From positions 1 to 23,769 of the forward strand of contig JAENIZ010000009.1 in the NCBI GenBank assembly GCA_016844485.1: a stretch of DNA of 23,769 nucleotides. Direction: 5' to 3'. Of the stretch, positions 23,207-23,769 are shown piece by piece. A program made the position numbers and the translations under genes. The DNA is from Gammaproteobacteria bacterium (lineage in GTDB: Bacteria; Pseudomonadota; Gammaproteobacteria; Eutrophobiales; Eutrophobiaceae). Position 1 is the first letter of the stretch; every line of letters begins with the position of its first letter. The notes under the pieces were generated by a model. That model was not told the origin of the DNA. It saw only the letters and a program-made list of their open reading frames with translations, and made no database searches.

Positions 23207-23235
23207 TTGACCTCTGCAAAGAATGCCAGTAATTT
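23207..23235 (+). promoter_or_regulatory. Sigma70-type promoter for the acetolactate synthase gene
   Basis: TTGACC (23207-23212) and TAATTT (23230-23235) are separated by 17 bases, giving a start near 23242 and a leader of about 40 bases. No leader peptide rich in branched-chain codons is seen, so attenuation of the ilv type is unlikely here. Confidence 0.5.
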
Positions 23236-23281
23236 CACACAGTTAATATTTAAATGCCAAAAAGACTACGGGTAACAGACA

Positions 23282-23769
23282 GTGGCTAAATCAAAAGAAA
23301 TACTGCGCGGGGCGGAAATATTCATTCGTGCCCTGAAAGAAGAGGGGGTCAAACATGTGTTTGGCTATCCCGGTGGCGCGGTATTGCATATTTATGATGA
23401 ATTGTACAAGCAGGAAGAACTGGTGCATATCCTCGTCCGGCATGAACAGGGTGCGACACACGCTGCGGACGGTTATGCACGCGCGACCGGCAAGCCCGGT
23501 GTCGTGCTCGTCACCTCCGGGCCGGGTGCAACCAATTGTGTCACGGGGATTGCCACGGCCTATATGGATTCAATCCCGTTGGTGGTGTTCACCGGCCAGG
23601 TGCCCACGCACCTGATTGGCAATGACGCCTTCCAGGAGGTCGATGCGATCGGCATTACACGTCCCTGTGTGAAGCATAATTTCCTAGTCAAGGATGTGCA
23701 CGATCTGGCCAAGACCATCAAGCGCGCATTTTATGTTGCAACAACTGGCCGGCCGGGACCGGTGGTCGT
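23282..23769 (+). CDS. ilvB: Acetolactate synthase large (catalytic) subunit, 3' partial
   Basis: This is the first 162 codons of a thiamine-diphosphate enzyme that condenses pyruvate in valine/leucine/isoleucine synthesis. EILRGAEIFIRALKEEGVKHVFGYPGGAVLHIYDEL is the typical start. RHEQGATHAADGYARATGKPG holds the conserved glutamate that activates the cofactor. TSGPGATNCVTGIATAYMDSIPLVVFTGQV and CVKHNFLVKDV follow in order. A TAA at 23273-23275 in the same frame leaves GTG 23282 as the only sensible start, with ACGGG ten bases before it. The gene runs off the window; ilvN and ilvC probably follow. ilvB and ilvI cannot be separated from this part. Confidence 0.93.
   Translation, partial: MAKSKEILRGAEIFIRALKEEGVKHVFGYPGGAVLHIYDELYKQEELVHILVRHEQGATHAADGYARATGKPGVVLVTSGPGATNCVTGIATAYMDSIPLVVFTGQVPTHLIGNDAFQEVDAIGITRPCVKHNFLVKDVHDLAKTIKRAFYVATTGRPGPVV

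Noticed and set aside
23254..23289. An ilv-type leader peptide before the acetolactate synthase gene
   Set aside because: The 11-codon ORF has almost no Ile, Leu or Val codons and overlaps the GTG start; no attenuator hairpin follows.

Overview
The window looks like a chromosomal segment of a gammaproteobacterium with moderate GC content. Several core neighbourhoods support this: suhB and trmJ are divergent, and purM is divergent from a DUF2066 gene–perM–hda run. wrbA, arsC, yihY, proS and the start of an acetolactate synthase gene follow. I cannot name the genus from sequence alone.

Region 1 (1-8152) holds surface-glycan genes. A forward set (a GT4 glycosyltransferase cut by the window edge, a glutamine-dependent AsnB-type amidotransferase, a frameshifted methyltransferase remnant and a radical SAM/SPASM protein) converges with a reverse operon. 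The reverse operon runs suhB, a Trm112-type methyltransferase, a hexapeptide acyltransferase and an LPG-synthase-like membrane protein. All three of its junctions are 4-base ATGA overlaps, so the housekeeping gene suhB leads a tightly coupled set of probable glycan-decoration genes.

Region 2 (8153-13137) is conserved housekeeping: trmJ, purM, a DUF2066 gene, perM and hda. The 175-bp convergent gap between trmJ and purM is full of inverted repeats, including a perfect 34-bp palindrome.

Region 3 (13138-15305) carries wrbA, arsC and yihY, with a short heptad tandem repeat and a MITE-like palindromic element between them.

Region 4 (15306-21378) is the accessory block between yihY and proS. It is bounded by two related repeat elements whose best-matching parts lie in opposite orientation. 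It contains a PilZ-domain protein, an acylphosphatase pseudogene whose active-site loop has been deleted, an AbrB/Doc toxin-antitoxin pair with an operator-like palindrome on its promoter, an EF-hand-like membrane-anchored protein, an NYN-domain nuclease-like gene behind a promoter and attenuator-like leader, and a Sel1-repeat gene broken by one in-frame amber codon. Two of these genes are clearly decayed, which suggests a turnover zone for mobile or dispensable genes.

Region 5 (21379-23769) returns to the core: proS on the reverse strand and, divergently, a partial acetolactate synthase large-subunit gene with a good sigma70-type promoter.

I saw no tRNA, rRNA, CRISPR array or transposase. 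The least explained items are the NYN leader, the paired repeat elements in convergent gaps, and the suhB-led glycan operon.
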